Source: Desulfocapsa sulfexigens (GTDB lineage: Bacteria > Desulfobacterota > Desulfobulbia > Desulfobulbales > Desulfocapsaceae). Taken from it: a DNA stretch of 15,201 nt. The DNA is taken from NCBI GenBank assembly GCA_020721165.1, contig DYNG01000007.1, forward strand, positions 1-15,201, in the 5' to 3' direction. The stretch's first letter is position 1. Each line of letters begins with the position of its first letter. Both the position numbers and the translations under genes were made by a program. The notes under the pieces were generated by a model. It saw only the letters and a list, made by a program, of their open reading frames with translations, made no database searches and was not told the origin of the DNA. Below, piece by piece: positions 1 to 7,686 of this stretch.

Positions 1-1947
1 CAGGGGCCGGGGAGCCACCTTGCCGGTGGAATCCGCCACCTTGCGCACCACCCGCTCCGCGATCCGCTTGCCTTTGGCGTTGGGGTTTTTCACTAAATAG
101 TCATCAAAATAGACCTCCATGCTGTTACTTTTGGCGCGGGCAGAAGGCGCCAGGCTGACATGGGCGCTGGCCCCCTCCCCCATCAGCAGCAGGAGGATTC
201 GTGATCGTTTATCTTCGGGAAAGAGACGGTATTCCTTGTCCAGAATGAATTTAGGGGTGGTAAATCGTTTGGCATAGGAGAGATTTTCCTGACCGTCACG
301 GTACAGCACATTAAAAATCAGCCCCTCTTCCACCACCCCGACCCAGGCCAGCTCATGGCCGACAAAGAGCTTGTCGGTGACCGCAATAACCTTATAGAAA
401 CCATCATTGCCAATCAGCAACAGGCGATCATATTCGGAACAGTTGAAGGAAATATCCTGTTTTTCATCCTCGACCTTGATGCTGTGCCCCAGAAAGCCGC
501 TGCTGCGCTGATAACAAACCGTCAGATTGGCCTGGGCCACACTGCGGGCGCTGACCTCCTCAAACTGACACAACTCCGTCTGTCGGGGATAAGACGGGCC
601 ATATTTTACCAGCGCCGCCTCCAGGAAGGCAATGGTATAGCCCACCATATCTTGCAGATGATGAGTAATCGCCTTTATTTCACTGCGAATTTCTTTAATC
701 TCTTTTTGCTGTTTGTTGATATCATAACGGGAGATGCGTTTAATTTTTATCTCCAGCAACCGTTCCACATCTTCTTTGCTCACGGGGCGCAGAAGCTCGC
801 CTGCAAAGGGTTGCAGGGAAAGCTCCACCTTGTCCAGCACGGCCTTGTAGCTGGTCTCCTCTTCAATCTGTTTATACAGTCGCTCTTCAATAAAGATCTG
901 CTCCAGACGACGGGCATGGAGCTTCTCCTGCAGACGATCCAGGTCAATCTCCAGCTCCCGGGTCAGATCCAGCGCCAACTTCTGGGTGTTATGCTCCAGC
1001 ACCTCTTCCACCGTGCAGACCAGGGGCGTATTGTCCTTAATCAGCGTGAGATTGGCGGTGATGGCGATTTCACAATCGGTAAAGGCATAGAGGGCCTCGA
1101 TGGTCTCCTTGGCATAGACCCCGCGCGCCAGATTGATCTCGATCTCCACCTCTTCGGCGGTATAATCGTTGATGGACAGGATTTTAATCTTGCCGGCCTT
1201 GGCAGCCTTCTCCACGGATTCAATCAGAGACTGGGTGGTGGTTCCGTGCGGGATATCTTTGATGGCAATGGTTTTCTCATTCACCTCCTCGATGCGGGCC
1301 CGACACCGAATCCGGCCATTGCCATGATCGTACTGGGTCACATCCACCAGCCCTTTCTTCTGAAAATCAGGAAAGAGGGTAATGGGTTCATGGCGCAGCA
1401 GTTTGATCTGGGCCGCCAGGAGTTCACCAAAATTGTGGGGCATGATCTTGGTGGCCATGCCCACCGCAATACCGTCGGCCCCCAACATCAGGAGCATCGG
1501 CAATTTGGCCGGCAGGGTCACCGGCTCCAGCATCCGGTTGTCGTAGGATTCGACAAACTGGGTCAAATCCTTCTGAAAAAGATAATCGCGGGCCAAAGGC
1601 GTAAGGCGGCACTCGATATAACGAGCCGCTGAGGCCTGATCGCCGGTATAAATATTGCCGAAATTCCCCTGCCGTTCGATGAGATATTCCTTGTTGGCCA
1701 GATTGACCAGAGCCGAAAAGATGGAGGCGTCGCCATGCGGATGAAGCTTCATGGTCTCACCCACCACATTGGCCACCTTGTGAAAACGACCGTCATCCAT
1801 ATTAAATAAAGTCTGGAGAATGCGCCGTTGCACCGGTTTCAGGCCATCATGGATGTCGGGAATCGCCCGCTCGCGGATGACATAGGAAGAATATTCCAGG
1901 AAATTCTGCTCAAAGAGCTGATGCAGTTTGCCATATTGAGAATTCAT
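1..1947 (-). CDS. parC: DNA topoisomerase IV subunit A (ParC), C-terminal end cut by window edge
   Basis: This is the DNA breakage and rejoining subunit of a type IIA topoisomerase, which acts with ParE to decatenate and relax chromosomal DNA. Translation from the ATG at 1947 stays open for 649 codons to base 1, so the gene is partial. The winged-helix domain carries the catalytic tyrosine Y110 in an AARYIECRL motif, preceded by the GETMKLHPHGDAS segment (about residues 63-75). The tower and coiled-coil regions follow. From about residue 500 the sequence has the repeating pattern of the C-terminal beta-pinwheel. The start overlaps the parE stop as ATGA, which indicates translational coupling in a parE-parC operon. 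At the GyrA Ser83 and Asp87 equivalents it has Ala74 and Ser78. The HPHGDASI form resembles ParC of Bacteroidetes. GyrA is the alternative, but the ParE partner and the overlap favour topoisomerase IV. Confidence 0.93.
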   Translation of the reverse strand, partial: MNSQYGKLHQLFEQNFLEYSSYVIRERAIPDIHDGLKPVQRRILQTLFNMDDGRFHKVANVVGETMKLHPHGDASIFSALVNLANKEYLIERQGNFGNIYTGDQASAARYIECRLTPLARDYLFQKDLTQFVESYDNRMLEPVTLPAKLPMLLMLGADGIAVGMATKIMPHNFGELLAAQIKLLRHEPITLFPDFQKKGLVDVTQYDHGNGRIRCRARIEEVNEKTIAIKDIPHGTTTQSLIESVEKAAKAGKIKILSINDYTAEEVEIEINLARGVYAKETIEALYAFTDCEIAITANLTLIKDNTPLVCTVEEVLEHNTQKLALDLTRELEIDLDRLQEKLHARRLEQIFIEERLYKQIEEETSYKAVLDKVELSLQPFAGELLRPVSKEDVERLLEIKIKRISRYDINKQQKEIKEIRSEIKAITHHLQDMVGYTIAFLEAALVKYGPSYPRQTELCQFEEVSARSVAQANLTVCYQRSSGFLGHSIKVEDEKQDISFNCSEYDRLLLIGNDGFYKVIAVTDKLFVGHELAWVGVVEEGLIFNVLYRDGQENLSYAKRFTTPKFILDKEYRLFPEDKRSRILLLLMGEGASAHVSLAPSARAKSNSMEVYFDDYLVKNPNAKGKRIAERVVRKVADSTGKVAPRPL

Positions 1948-3779
1948 ACCGTCGCCACCAGATGTTCCATGATATACTGTTTGCGCTCCGGCGTATTTTT
2001 GCCCATATAAAACGAGAGGATCTTGCTGACTTCACTCACCGACCCCATATTCACCTGCTGCAAACGGATATCGGGGCCAATAAACTGTTTGAATTCCTTG
2101 GGCGAGATTTCGCCCAGGCCCTTAAAACGGGTCATCTCCACCATCCCTTGCCGGCTGCCCGTCCCTTGCAGTTTTTTCACGGCGGCCATTTTTTCTTTTT
2201 CTGAATAACAGTACAGGGTTTCTTGTTTATTGCGCACCCGAAACAACGGCGTTTCCAGAATATAGATAGCTCCGAGCTTGACCATAGTCTCAAAATAGTG
2301 GAGGAAAAAGGTGAGCAGCAGGTTGCGAATATGCAGTCCATCCACATCGGCATCGGTGGCCAGAATCACCTTGTCGAAACGAAGATCGGCAATGGACTCT
2401 TCAATATTCAGGGCCCGCATCAGCGAATACATCTCTTCATTTTTATAGAGAAGCGCCAGTTTCTGGCCCAGGACATTCATCGGTTTGCCCTTCAGCGAAA
2501 AGACCGCCTGGGTCAGCGGGTCTCGGGAAGAGACAATGGAACCGGCCGCCGACTGCCCTTCGGTGATAAAGACCATGTTCTCCTGGCCCTCAGGGGACGG
2601 TTTCTTGCGGGAGGGGTGATGCTTGCAATCCTTGAGCTGGGGAATCTTCAAGGCCACCTTCTTTGATTTGGCCCGCGCCTCCAGGCGCACACTCTGCAAC
2701 TCCTTGCGCACCTTTTCATTGCGCTGAATCTTCTCCAGCAATCGTTCGGCGGCCTCGGTGTTTTTATAGAGGGCGCTGGAGACGGCATCCTTCACCTTGC
2801 CCACAATCCAGGAGCGGATATCGCCATTGCCCAGCTTGTTTTTGGTCTGGGATTCAAACAGGGGGTCTTTGATCTTGATGGCCAGGGCGCCAACAATCCC
2901 ATCCCGCACATCCTGACCGATAAAACTCTTCTTGGAAAACTCGTTGACCCCTTTCAGGATACCTTCCCGAAAGGCGGACAGATGGGTGCCGCCCTCACTG
3001 GTGTAGGTGCCATTCACAAAGGAGTAGTAGGTGTCGCCATAACCGTCGGTATGAGAAAAGGCAAATTCGAGGGTGGCGTCACGGTAATAGATGGGCTCGT
3101 ATATCTGCTGATCATCAAGCTCTTTGGAGAGCAGATCGAGAAGGCCGTTGGCCGAATAGTAGCAATTTTTGGCAAAATAGATCTTCAGCCCGGCATTGAG
3201 ATAGGCATATCGCCACAGCCGCTCGTCAATAAACGAAAAATCAAAGGAAAAATCCGGAAATAACTCGCCATCAGGGATAAACTCCACCAGGGTTCCGTTG
3301 GCCTCGGCGCTCTCACCGCTTTCCTGATTGGCCAGAACCCCTTTGGCAAATGAGGCCTTGGCAAATTTCCCATCCCGAAAGGCCGTCACGGTAAATGTTG
3401 CCGACAGGGCGTTGACAGCTTTGGTGCCCACGCCGTTGAGTCCCACTGAAAACTGAAAGACCTCGGTGTTGTATTTGGCGCCGGTATTGATGGTCGAAAC
3501 ACAATCAACAATCTTGCCCAGCGGGATGCCTCGGCCAAAATCGCGCACCGCCACCATCCCATCCGCTCTCAACTGGATATTGATCCGCTTGCCCGCCCCC
3601 ATGATATACTCATCCACGGCATTATCCACAACCTCTTTGAGCAGGATGTAGATGCCGTCATCGGGATGAGAACCACTGCCCAGCCGCCCGATATACATAC
3701 CGGGACGCTTGCGGATATGCTCCAGAGAGCTCAGGGTCTTGATCTTGCTTTCATCGTAAATATGATCTGTTACAGCCAT
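1944..3779 (-). CDS. parE: DNA topoisomerase IV subunit B (ParE)
   Basis: This is the ATPase subunit of topoisomerase IV, 611 aa, slightly shorter than the roughly 630 aa of E. coli ParE. The GHKL ATPase domain shows HIRKRPGMYIG (21-31), the catalytic Glu49 and Mg-binding Asn53 in KEVVDN, RDFGRGIP (79-86) and GLNGVGTKAVNA (113-124). The transducer domain follows. The TOPRIM domain has Glu407 in TEGQSAAGS and the DADVDG acidic cluster (D476, D478, D480). The usual EGDSA motif reads EGQSA, with Gln409 in place of Asp. The N-terminal wording (YIG.LGSGS.PDDGIYILLKEV) matches the Bacteroidetes-type ParE better than the enterobacterial type. The start is the first ATG and fits the family N-terminus. 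It has no Shine-Dalgarno sequence, and a good -10 box lies only 8 bases upstream. The stop overlaps the parC start by four bases. Confidence 0.95.
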   Translation of the reverse strand: MAVTDHIYDESKIKTLSSLEHIRKRPGMYIGRLGSGSHPDDGIYILLKEVVDNAVDEYIMGAGKRINIQLRADGMVAVRDFGRGIPLGKIVDCVSTINTGAKYNTEVFQFSVGLNGVGTKAVNALSATFTVTAFRDGKFAKASFAKGVLANQESGESAEANGTLVEFIPDGELFPDFSFDFSFIDERLWRYAYLNAGLKIYFAKNCYYSANGLLDLLSKELDDQQIYEPIYYRDATLEFAFSHTDGYGDTYYSFVNGTYTSEGGTHLSAFREGILKGVNEFSKKSFIGQDVRDGIVGALAIKIKDPLFESQTKNKLGNGDIRSWIVGKVKDAVSSALYKNTEAAERLLEKIQRNEKVRKELQSVRLEARAKSKKVALKIPQLKDCKHHPSRKKPSPEGQENMVFITEGQSAAGSIVSSRDPLTQAVFSLKGKPMNVLGQKLALLYKNEEMYSLMRALNIEESIADLRFDKVILATDADVDGLHIRNLLLTFFLHYFETMVKLGAIYILETPLFRVRNKQETLYCYSEKEKMAAVKKLQGTGSRQGMVEMTRFKGLGEISPKEFKQFIGPDIRLQQVNMGSVSEVSKILSFYMGKNTPERKQYIMEHLVATV

Positions 3780-3787
3780 AATCTAAT

Positions 3788-3816
3788 GTTATACTAAAAG
3801 TTATCTTCGGCTTGAA
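3788..3816 (-). promoter_or_regulatory. Candidate parE promoter
   Basis: Read on the minus strand, a TATAAC -10 box (3793-3788, five of six consensus bases) lies 17 bases from a weak -35, TTCAAG (3816-3811). The -10 ends 8 bases before the parE ATG, so transcription would start almost at the start codon and give a leaderless mRNA. The spacing is ideal but the -35 is poor. Confidence 0.4.
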
Positions 3817-3839
3817 TGTAGCCCTGGTTCATGGAAACC

Positions 3840-3867
3840 TTGCAATACTATTGTATTTCACTATATT
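3840..3867 (+). promoter_or_regulatory. Candidate thiD promoter
   Basis: TTGCAA (3840-3845) and TATATT (3862-3867) are separated by 16 bases, an acceptable sigma-70 arrangement. The predicted start near 3874 falls inside the first copy of the 17-bp tandem repeat. This leaves a leader of about 95 bases before the thiD ATG at 3970. Confidence 0.4.
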
Positions 3868-3899
3868 TATCAACTCGCATAGTTTATCAACTCGCATAG
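3866..3899. repeat. Two perfect tandem copies of a 17-bp unit in the parE/thiD divergent region
   Basis: The unit TTTATCAACTCGCATAG occurs at 3866-3882 and again, with no gap, at 3883-3899. On the minus strand each copy contains TTGATA, five of six bases of a -35 consensus. The repeat overlaps the predicted thiD transcription start. It could be a pair of protein-binding sites, duplicated -35 elements or a recent slippage duplication. Confidence 0.85.
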
Positions 3900-3969
3900 C
3901 CGTTTTCATCTCCAGGGCGCCCTTCAACCGCCCCCAAGGATTTTTTTGTCATTGTCAAACAGGTGCTTC

Positions 3970-4833
3970 ATGCCTTGCCCTGCAACCTCAACCTTATTGC
4001 CAACGGTTTTGACCATCGCCGGCTCTGATCCCACTGGTGGGGCCGGTATTCAGGCAGATCTCAAGACCATGACCAGCATCGGGGTTTATGGGGCGGCGGT
4101 CATCTCGTGTCTGACCGTGCAGAATTCTCAAGGGGTCACAGAAGTTGCGCCAGTGGATACCGGCCTGATCCTCAGGCAGATCGAGGCGGTGATGAGCGAT
4201 CACTGGGTGAGCCATATCAAGATTGGCATGGTTGGCAACGGGCAAATTGCCCAGGCCCTGGCGGAACTGTTACAAAAATTTACAGGCGAGCTGATTTACG
4301 ATCCGGTGCTGACCGCCAGCGCCGGCCAATCCTTGCTGCAATCAGGAGGGTGTCAGGAGGAGAAAGGACAAAAAAGAGGCGAGCTTCTGCATCCGCTCAT
4401 CGCCCGGGCCACAGTGTTGACCCCCAATGGCGATGAACTGGCGCAACTCTGTCAGCACGAACAAAAAATAACAACCCGCCCCCAGGCCATTATCTGTGCC
4501 CAGGAACTCCTGCGTCGGCACGATCATCTGCACGCGGTTATTATCAAAGGCGGACATCTCGAAATGGCCAGTCCTGAGATTTATGATACCTGCGTTTTCC
4601 GAGACCAGGAGCACATCACCAGCCGAAGGCCCCGCATCAACAGCCATAATCTGCACGGCACCGGCTGCACCTACGCCTCAGCCTTTGCCGCCTTCCACTG
4701 CCTGCATCACGATTACCGCCAGGCCTTTGAGCGCACGGCATCCTACATGAACGAGATCATAAATAAAAGCCGCGCAATTTCTCTGGTGAAAAGCGGTGGT
4801 AATGGCCCCTTGCTGCACACCCTGATGCGATAA
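3970..4833 (+). CDS. thiD: Hydroxymethylpyrimidine/phosphomethylpyrimidine kinase (ThiD)
   Basis: This cytosolic ribokinase-family enzyme phosphorylates HMP and then HMP-P to make HMP-PP, the pyrimidine half of thiamine. From the ATG at 3970 it is 287 aa, close to the family's usual length of about 265-280. Diagnostic motifs are the substrate-binding TIAGSDPTGGAGIQADLKT near the N-terminus, a VLTPNGDE segment, an IIKGGH segment and the anion-hole motif LHGTGCTYASA near residue 230. A TTG at 3946 would add eight residues and has a better Shine-Dalgarno (AAGGA, 5-base gap). The ATG has only a partial AGGTG. I chose the ATG because nothing in the family favours the extra residues. No thiE, thiC or other thiamine gene lies nearby, and no TPP riboswitch was recognised in the leader. 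The gene stands alone, divergent from parE. Confidence 0.93.
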   Translation: MPCPATSTLLPTVLTIAGSDPTGGAGIQADLKTMTSIGVYGAAVISCLTVQNSQGVTEVAPVDTGLILRQIEAVMSDHWVSHIKIGMVGNGQIAQALAELLQKFTGELIYDPVLTASAGQSLLQSGGCQEEKGQKRGELLHPLIARATVLTPNGDELAQLCQHEQKITTRPQAIICAQELLRRHDHLHAVIIKGGHLEMASPEIYDTCVFRDQEHITSRRPRINSHNLHGTGCTYASAFAAFHCLHHDYRQAFERTASYMNEIINKSRAISLVKSGGNGPLLHTLMR

Positions 4834-4886
4834 ACCGTGATGGAAGAAAAGGTCTGAAGAAAAAGGCTGCCAAAACCACCATCTTT

Positions 4887-5099
4887 TTATTGACCATTCT
4901 TCATCCGCTCATCGGGATTTGTATAATATTTAGGGTTCGTTGATTTGTCAGGGACAGAGCCATTTCCCGCCCCTTGAATCTTTGCGACAATTTCCCCTGG
5001 CAGGGTGGTGATACTTTTCCCGGTTAGCCACTGGTACCCATAAAAAATCCCCAGAACCACAAGAGCATAACACGCAACCTTCTTCAAGAGCCCGGACAT
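4887..5099 (-). CDS. Small single-pass membrane protein, function unknown
   Basis: I do not recognise this 70-aa protein. It starts with a short basic stretch (MSGLLKK), followed by one hydrophobic segment at about residues 8-25 (ACYALVVLGIFYGYQWL). A hydrophilic tail rich in Gly, Asn, Pro and Lys ends with a YYTNPDE segment. It could be a single-pass inner-membrane protein or an exported protein with an uncleaved signal anchor. The start is well defined: GGAGG lies six bases before the ATG at 5099, so longer in-frame starts at 5144 and 5129 are less likely. The gene is convergent with thiD and 53 bases from its stop. Confidence 0.65.
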   Translation of the reverse strand: MSGLLKKVACYALVVLGIFYGYQWLTGKSITTLPGEIVAKIQGAGNGSVPDKSTNPKYYTNPDERMKNGQ

Positions 5100-5517
5100 G
5101 ATGTTCCTCCCATCTGTTTGAATTTTCATGATATCAACGCACAAGAGCCTCGCCCTTGTGCCTCCTTATCCCCCTGATCTTTATATTTACACCCCACGAC
5201 CATGATCTTTGATACTCTTTGGGCCCAATGCACACAAGAGAGGTTTTTCTCAGTTTGAGGAAGAATCGAAAATACAGGTAAAACATCTTGAGTTTCCTGG
5301 CAACACCGGGAAAAATTGTCCGCACTCTCCATTGCCGCCAAAAGTCTTCATCTTGTGGACTCTCAAGACAAGATCGCTTCAGGAAATGTGTAAGGGTATC
5401 TTGACTTCTTTGCCAATGAACTGTATTTTTCAGGGAGACGGCATTGATGGCCGATAGTGGGGATTTTTGCTCTTTGCCTCGCCATCCTTTTCTCCTTCGA
5501 CACTGTTGACGAACAAA
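5100..5517. other. Non-coding spacer between two divergent small genes
   Basis: About 420 bases hold no gene I would accept, because the short open frames here lack family character and ribosome sites. It contains two perfect 7-bp-arm hairpins: GCACAAG/CTTGTGC (5139-5161) and ATCTTGT/ACAAGAT (5350-5374). It also carries the promoter listed at 5401. The first hairpin would lie in the 5' leader of the 70-aa membrane protein if its transcript starts beyond 5161. Confidence 0.5.
5401..5429 (+). promoter_or_regulatory. Candidate sigma-70 promoter for the 174-aa exported protein
   Basis: TTGACT (5401-5406, five of six) and TATTTT (5424-5429, four of six) are separated by exactly 17 bases. The predicted start near 5436 gives a leader of about 80 bases before the ATG at 5518. 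Confidence 0.5.
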
Positions 5518-6042
5518 ATGATATATTTAAGAAAATATTCTTTTCTGTTCATTTTTTTTGCTTGTGTCTCCTCTTCTCAAGGATGGGCTGATCAAGTCCT
5601 GGATGAGCACAATCCTGAATCGTTAGCTCCCCCCTGCCCTGCCGCCCAGCCCAATTCTTTCGACATGAATTCAGAATCACTGTCTGCCCCTGCTCCGACT
5701 CCGGAAATCAAGATCGCCAACCTAAGTGATGGCGAGAAAAGATGGTACCAACGATTTCAGGAAGGAGTGCCTTTTTTCGATGGCTGGAAAAAGATAACAG
5801 AAAGGGTCATAGAAAAATTTCCTGAACAGGAACGGGAACAGAAAATGGCAATCATGCAGGCCTTGGGACTGAAAATAGGCCATGAGTGGTGTCGTGACAA
5901 TCGTGTGCGCAAGGTCAATACCGATATGTTGCAGGCCTGGGGTCAGGATCTGCGCCAGGCCGGCTCGCAGAATCATATCCAACTGGCCAGGGTGATACAA
6001 AAAATAGACGGGGAAATCAACACCCTGCTTTATCATCAATAA
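5518..6042 (+). CDS. Exported protein with signal peptide, function unknown
   Basis: I do not recognise this family. From the ATG at 5518 it is 174 aa. Residues 1-24 form a classic Sec signal peptide: basic Arg5/Lys6, a Phe-rich hydrophobic core, and a likely cleavage after Ala24 (GWA/DQ). A low-complexity Pro/Ser/Ala linker covers about 30-65. A charged, mostly helical domain (about 68-172) follows, with GEKRWYQRFQEG near its start and several conserved-looking Trp residues. There are two cysteines in the mature part (C40, C125). The protein is probably periplasmic, with no lipobox. A TTG at 5467 in the same frame would add 17 residues in front of the signal peptide, which is unlikely. There is no strong Shine-Dalgarno; the promoter at 5401 fits. 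The gene ends convergently with xseA. Confidence 0.75.
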   Translation: MIYLRKYSFLFIFFACVSSSQGWADQVLDEHNPESLAPPCPAAQPNSFDMNSESLSAPAPTPEIKIANLSDGEKRWYQRFQEGVPFFDGWKKITERVIEKFPEQEREQKMAIMQALGLKIGHEWCRDNRVRKVNTDMLQAWGQDLRQAGSQNHIQLARVIQKIDGEINTLLYHQ

Positions 6043-6067
6043 TATTTTCCGCCCTCTGCCCCCCCTG

Positions 6068-6116
6068 CCCCATAAAAAAATCCTGGGGAGAAGTTTTTTT
6101 TGCAAACGATTCTCCC
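6068..6116. terminator. Overlapping, probably bidirectional terminator between the 174-aa gene and xseA
   Basis: For the plus strand, CCCCA (6068-6072) pairs with TGGGG (6084-6088), and a run of eight Ts follows at 6094-6101. For the minus strand, GGGAGAA (6116-6110) pairs perfectly with TTCTCCC (6092-6086), and seven Ts follow five bases later (6080-6074). It starts one base past the xseA stop. Both stems are short, so efficiency is uncertain. Confidence 0.5.
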
Positions 6117-6117
6117 T

Positions 6118-7485
6118 TCACACCGTTTTCCTGCGCACCGCCCGCACCTCACACTCCAGCGCCCCATCATGGAGCAGCGCCTCAATCGTCTCGCCAACCA
6201 GAATTTGCGAGCTGTGGGTCACAATCTCCTCCTTCTTCCCAGCCCCCTTTTTTTTGACAATGGCATAGCCACGAGCCAGGGTGGCCAGGGGACTGACCGA
6301 CTCAAGACGGGCGGCATGGACCGAAAGAAGGCTGTTTTTTTGCTGAATGAGTACCTGCATCTGTTGCCTCAGAGCATGGCTGAGATGATGAAGCCGCTCG
6401 GCCTGCAGGGTCAGTTGGCCCAGGGGAGACAGGCGCTGGAGTCGAGCCAGCGCCTGCCCCATCTTCAAGGACTGATACTGCAATTCCCTGGTCATCAGGT
6501 GTATCAAGCGGGAGCTGCGGTGATCAACCTGCAAACTGAGGTGCGACAGGATCATATCCAGATCGCCCAGCAAGCGGCGGCCCTGCGTTACCCGACGGCT
6601 GGACGAATCAAGGCGGTGCAGCAGCAAACGGATACAGCGCTGCCGGTAATTACCAACCTGCTGTTGCCAGAACAGCGCCTCAGGAAAGATCTGTTCCGCC
6701 GCCCCGGTGGGAGTTGGCGCCCGCACATCCGCGCAGAAATCGGCAATGGTAAAATCAACTTCATGGCCAATGGCGGACACGATGGGAACTCGGGAGGCGA
6801 CAATGGCCCGGGCCAGACACTCTTCGTTAAAGGCCCAGAGGTCTTCCAGCGAACCGCCCCCCCGACAGAGCACGATTATTTCGGCCTCAAGGCGGCTGTT
6901 GATTCTGGCAATCGCCTCGGCAATCTCTTCTCCAGCCCCCCGCCCTTGCACCCGCACTGGATAGATCTGAATGGTCGCCCCCCACCCTTTTTTCCGCCAT
7001 ATCTTGAGAAAATCATGGATCGCGGCCCCGGTTGGTGATGTCACCACCACAATTTTGCGGGGAAATCTGGGCAGATTCTTTTTTCGTTCAGCGGCAAAAA
7101 GACCTTCATCGCCCAATCGTTTTTTCAGGGCCTCAAATTGCAGTTGCAACAGTCCCGCCCCATGAAAATCAACGGTATCCACGATAAGTTGATACTCGCC
7201 CCGAGGTTCATAGACCGAGATTCGTCCATGACAGATGACCTGCTGGCCATCACCCAGATTCTGGGCCAGAAATCGCTGCTGCCCTTTGAAAAGCACGGCC
7301 CGCAACTGAGCGCCACTATCCTTGAGGGTAAAATAGTGGTGCCCGGAATAGGGGCGGGACAGATTCGAGATCTCCCCGCTCACCCGCACAAAGCGAAAAT
7401 CCCCTTCCAGAAGCTGACGAATGGAGCGACTGATCTGCGATACGGTGAGAACACCCGGCTCTGCTGATTCGGAAAAAAACGGCAT
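6118..7485 (-). CDS. xseA: Exodeoxyribonuclease VII large subunit (XseA)
   Basis: This is the catalytic subunit of exonuclease VII, a cytosolic complex with XseB that degrades single-stranded DNA from both ends without metal and acts in repair. The length, 455 aa, is almost that of E. coli XseA (456). An N-terminal OB fold (about 10-108) contains VRVSGEISN and GHHYFTLKD. The catalytic core shows TSPTGAAIHDF (149-159), CRGGGSLEDLWAFNEE (207-222) and GHEVDFTIADFCADVRAPTP (240-259). A long coiled-coil region (about 270-400) follows, then a C-terminal segment with LARGYAIV. An AGGT five bases before the ATG supports the start. No xseB follows: the downstream neighbour is convergent, so the small subunit must be encoded elsewhere. 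Confidence 0.97.
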   Translation of the reverse strand: MPFFSESAEPGVLTVSQISRSIRQLLEGDFRFVRVSGEISNLSRPYSGHHYFTLKDSGAQLRAVLFKGQQRFLAQNLGDGQQVICHGRISVYEPRGEYQLIVDTVDFHGAGLLQLQFEALKKRLGDEGLFAAERKKNLPRFPRKIVVVTSPTGAAIHDFLKIWRKKGWGATIQIYPVRVQGRGAGEEIAEAIARINSRLEAEIIVLCRGGGSLEDLWAFNEECLARAIVASRVPIVSAIGHEVDFTIADFCADVRAPTPTGAAEQIFPEALFWQQQVGNYRQRCIRLLLHRLDSSSRRVTQGRRLLGDLDMILSHLSLQVDHRSSRLIHLMTRELQYQSLKMGQALARLQRLSPLGQLTLQAERLHHLSHALRQQMQVLIQQKNSLLSVHAARLESVSPLATLARGYAIVKKKGAGKKEEIVTHSSQILVGETIEALLHDGALECEVRAVRRKTV

Positions 7486-7600
7486 AGATTACCTGCTAGC
7501 GACGGGACGACAAAGGACTCGATATAAAACAAGGAAAGGAAAAAATCATTCACAGCATCCTACCTGCAAACATAAACAATTTCCAGCACAAGCATCCTCC

Positions 7601-7629
7601 TTGCCTGTTTTTCCCTGAAGTCGTATAGT
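7601..7629 (+). promoter_or_regulatory. Candidate promoter for the PHP gene and sigma-54 regulator
   Basis: TTGCCT (7601-7606) and TATAGT (7624-7629, five of six) have an ideal 17-base spacer. The predicted start near 7636 gives a leader of about 50 bases before the PHP start at 7687. It lies in the 201-bp region divergent from xseA. Confidence 0.5.
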
Positions 7630-7686
7630 GTTCCTCAGAATATTTTTTCTTTTTTCTTTTTTCTGCCTCTGCCCGCTGATATCTCC

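Noticed and set aside
355..1632. 425-aa open frame on the plus strand
   Set aside because: It is antisense to parC, whose protein has the catalytic tyrosine motif and continuous family similarity. The open antisense frame comes from codon bias.
3900..3969. Possible TPP riboswitch before thiD
   Set aside because: The leader is short and lacks the conserved CUGAGA and ACCUGA elements.
5126..5457. Short open frames of 63-82 aa on both strands in the spacer
   Set aside because: No ribosome sites, no hydrophobic or domain pattern, and mutually overlapping frames. Treated as non-coding.
6100..7038. 312-aa open frame on the plus strand
   Set aside because: It is antisense to xseA, which has all family motifs. 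The translation has no family character.
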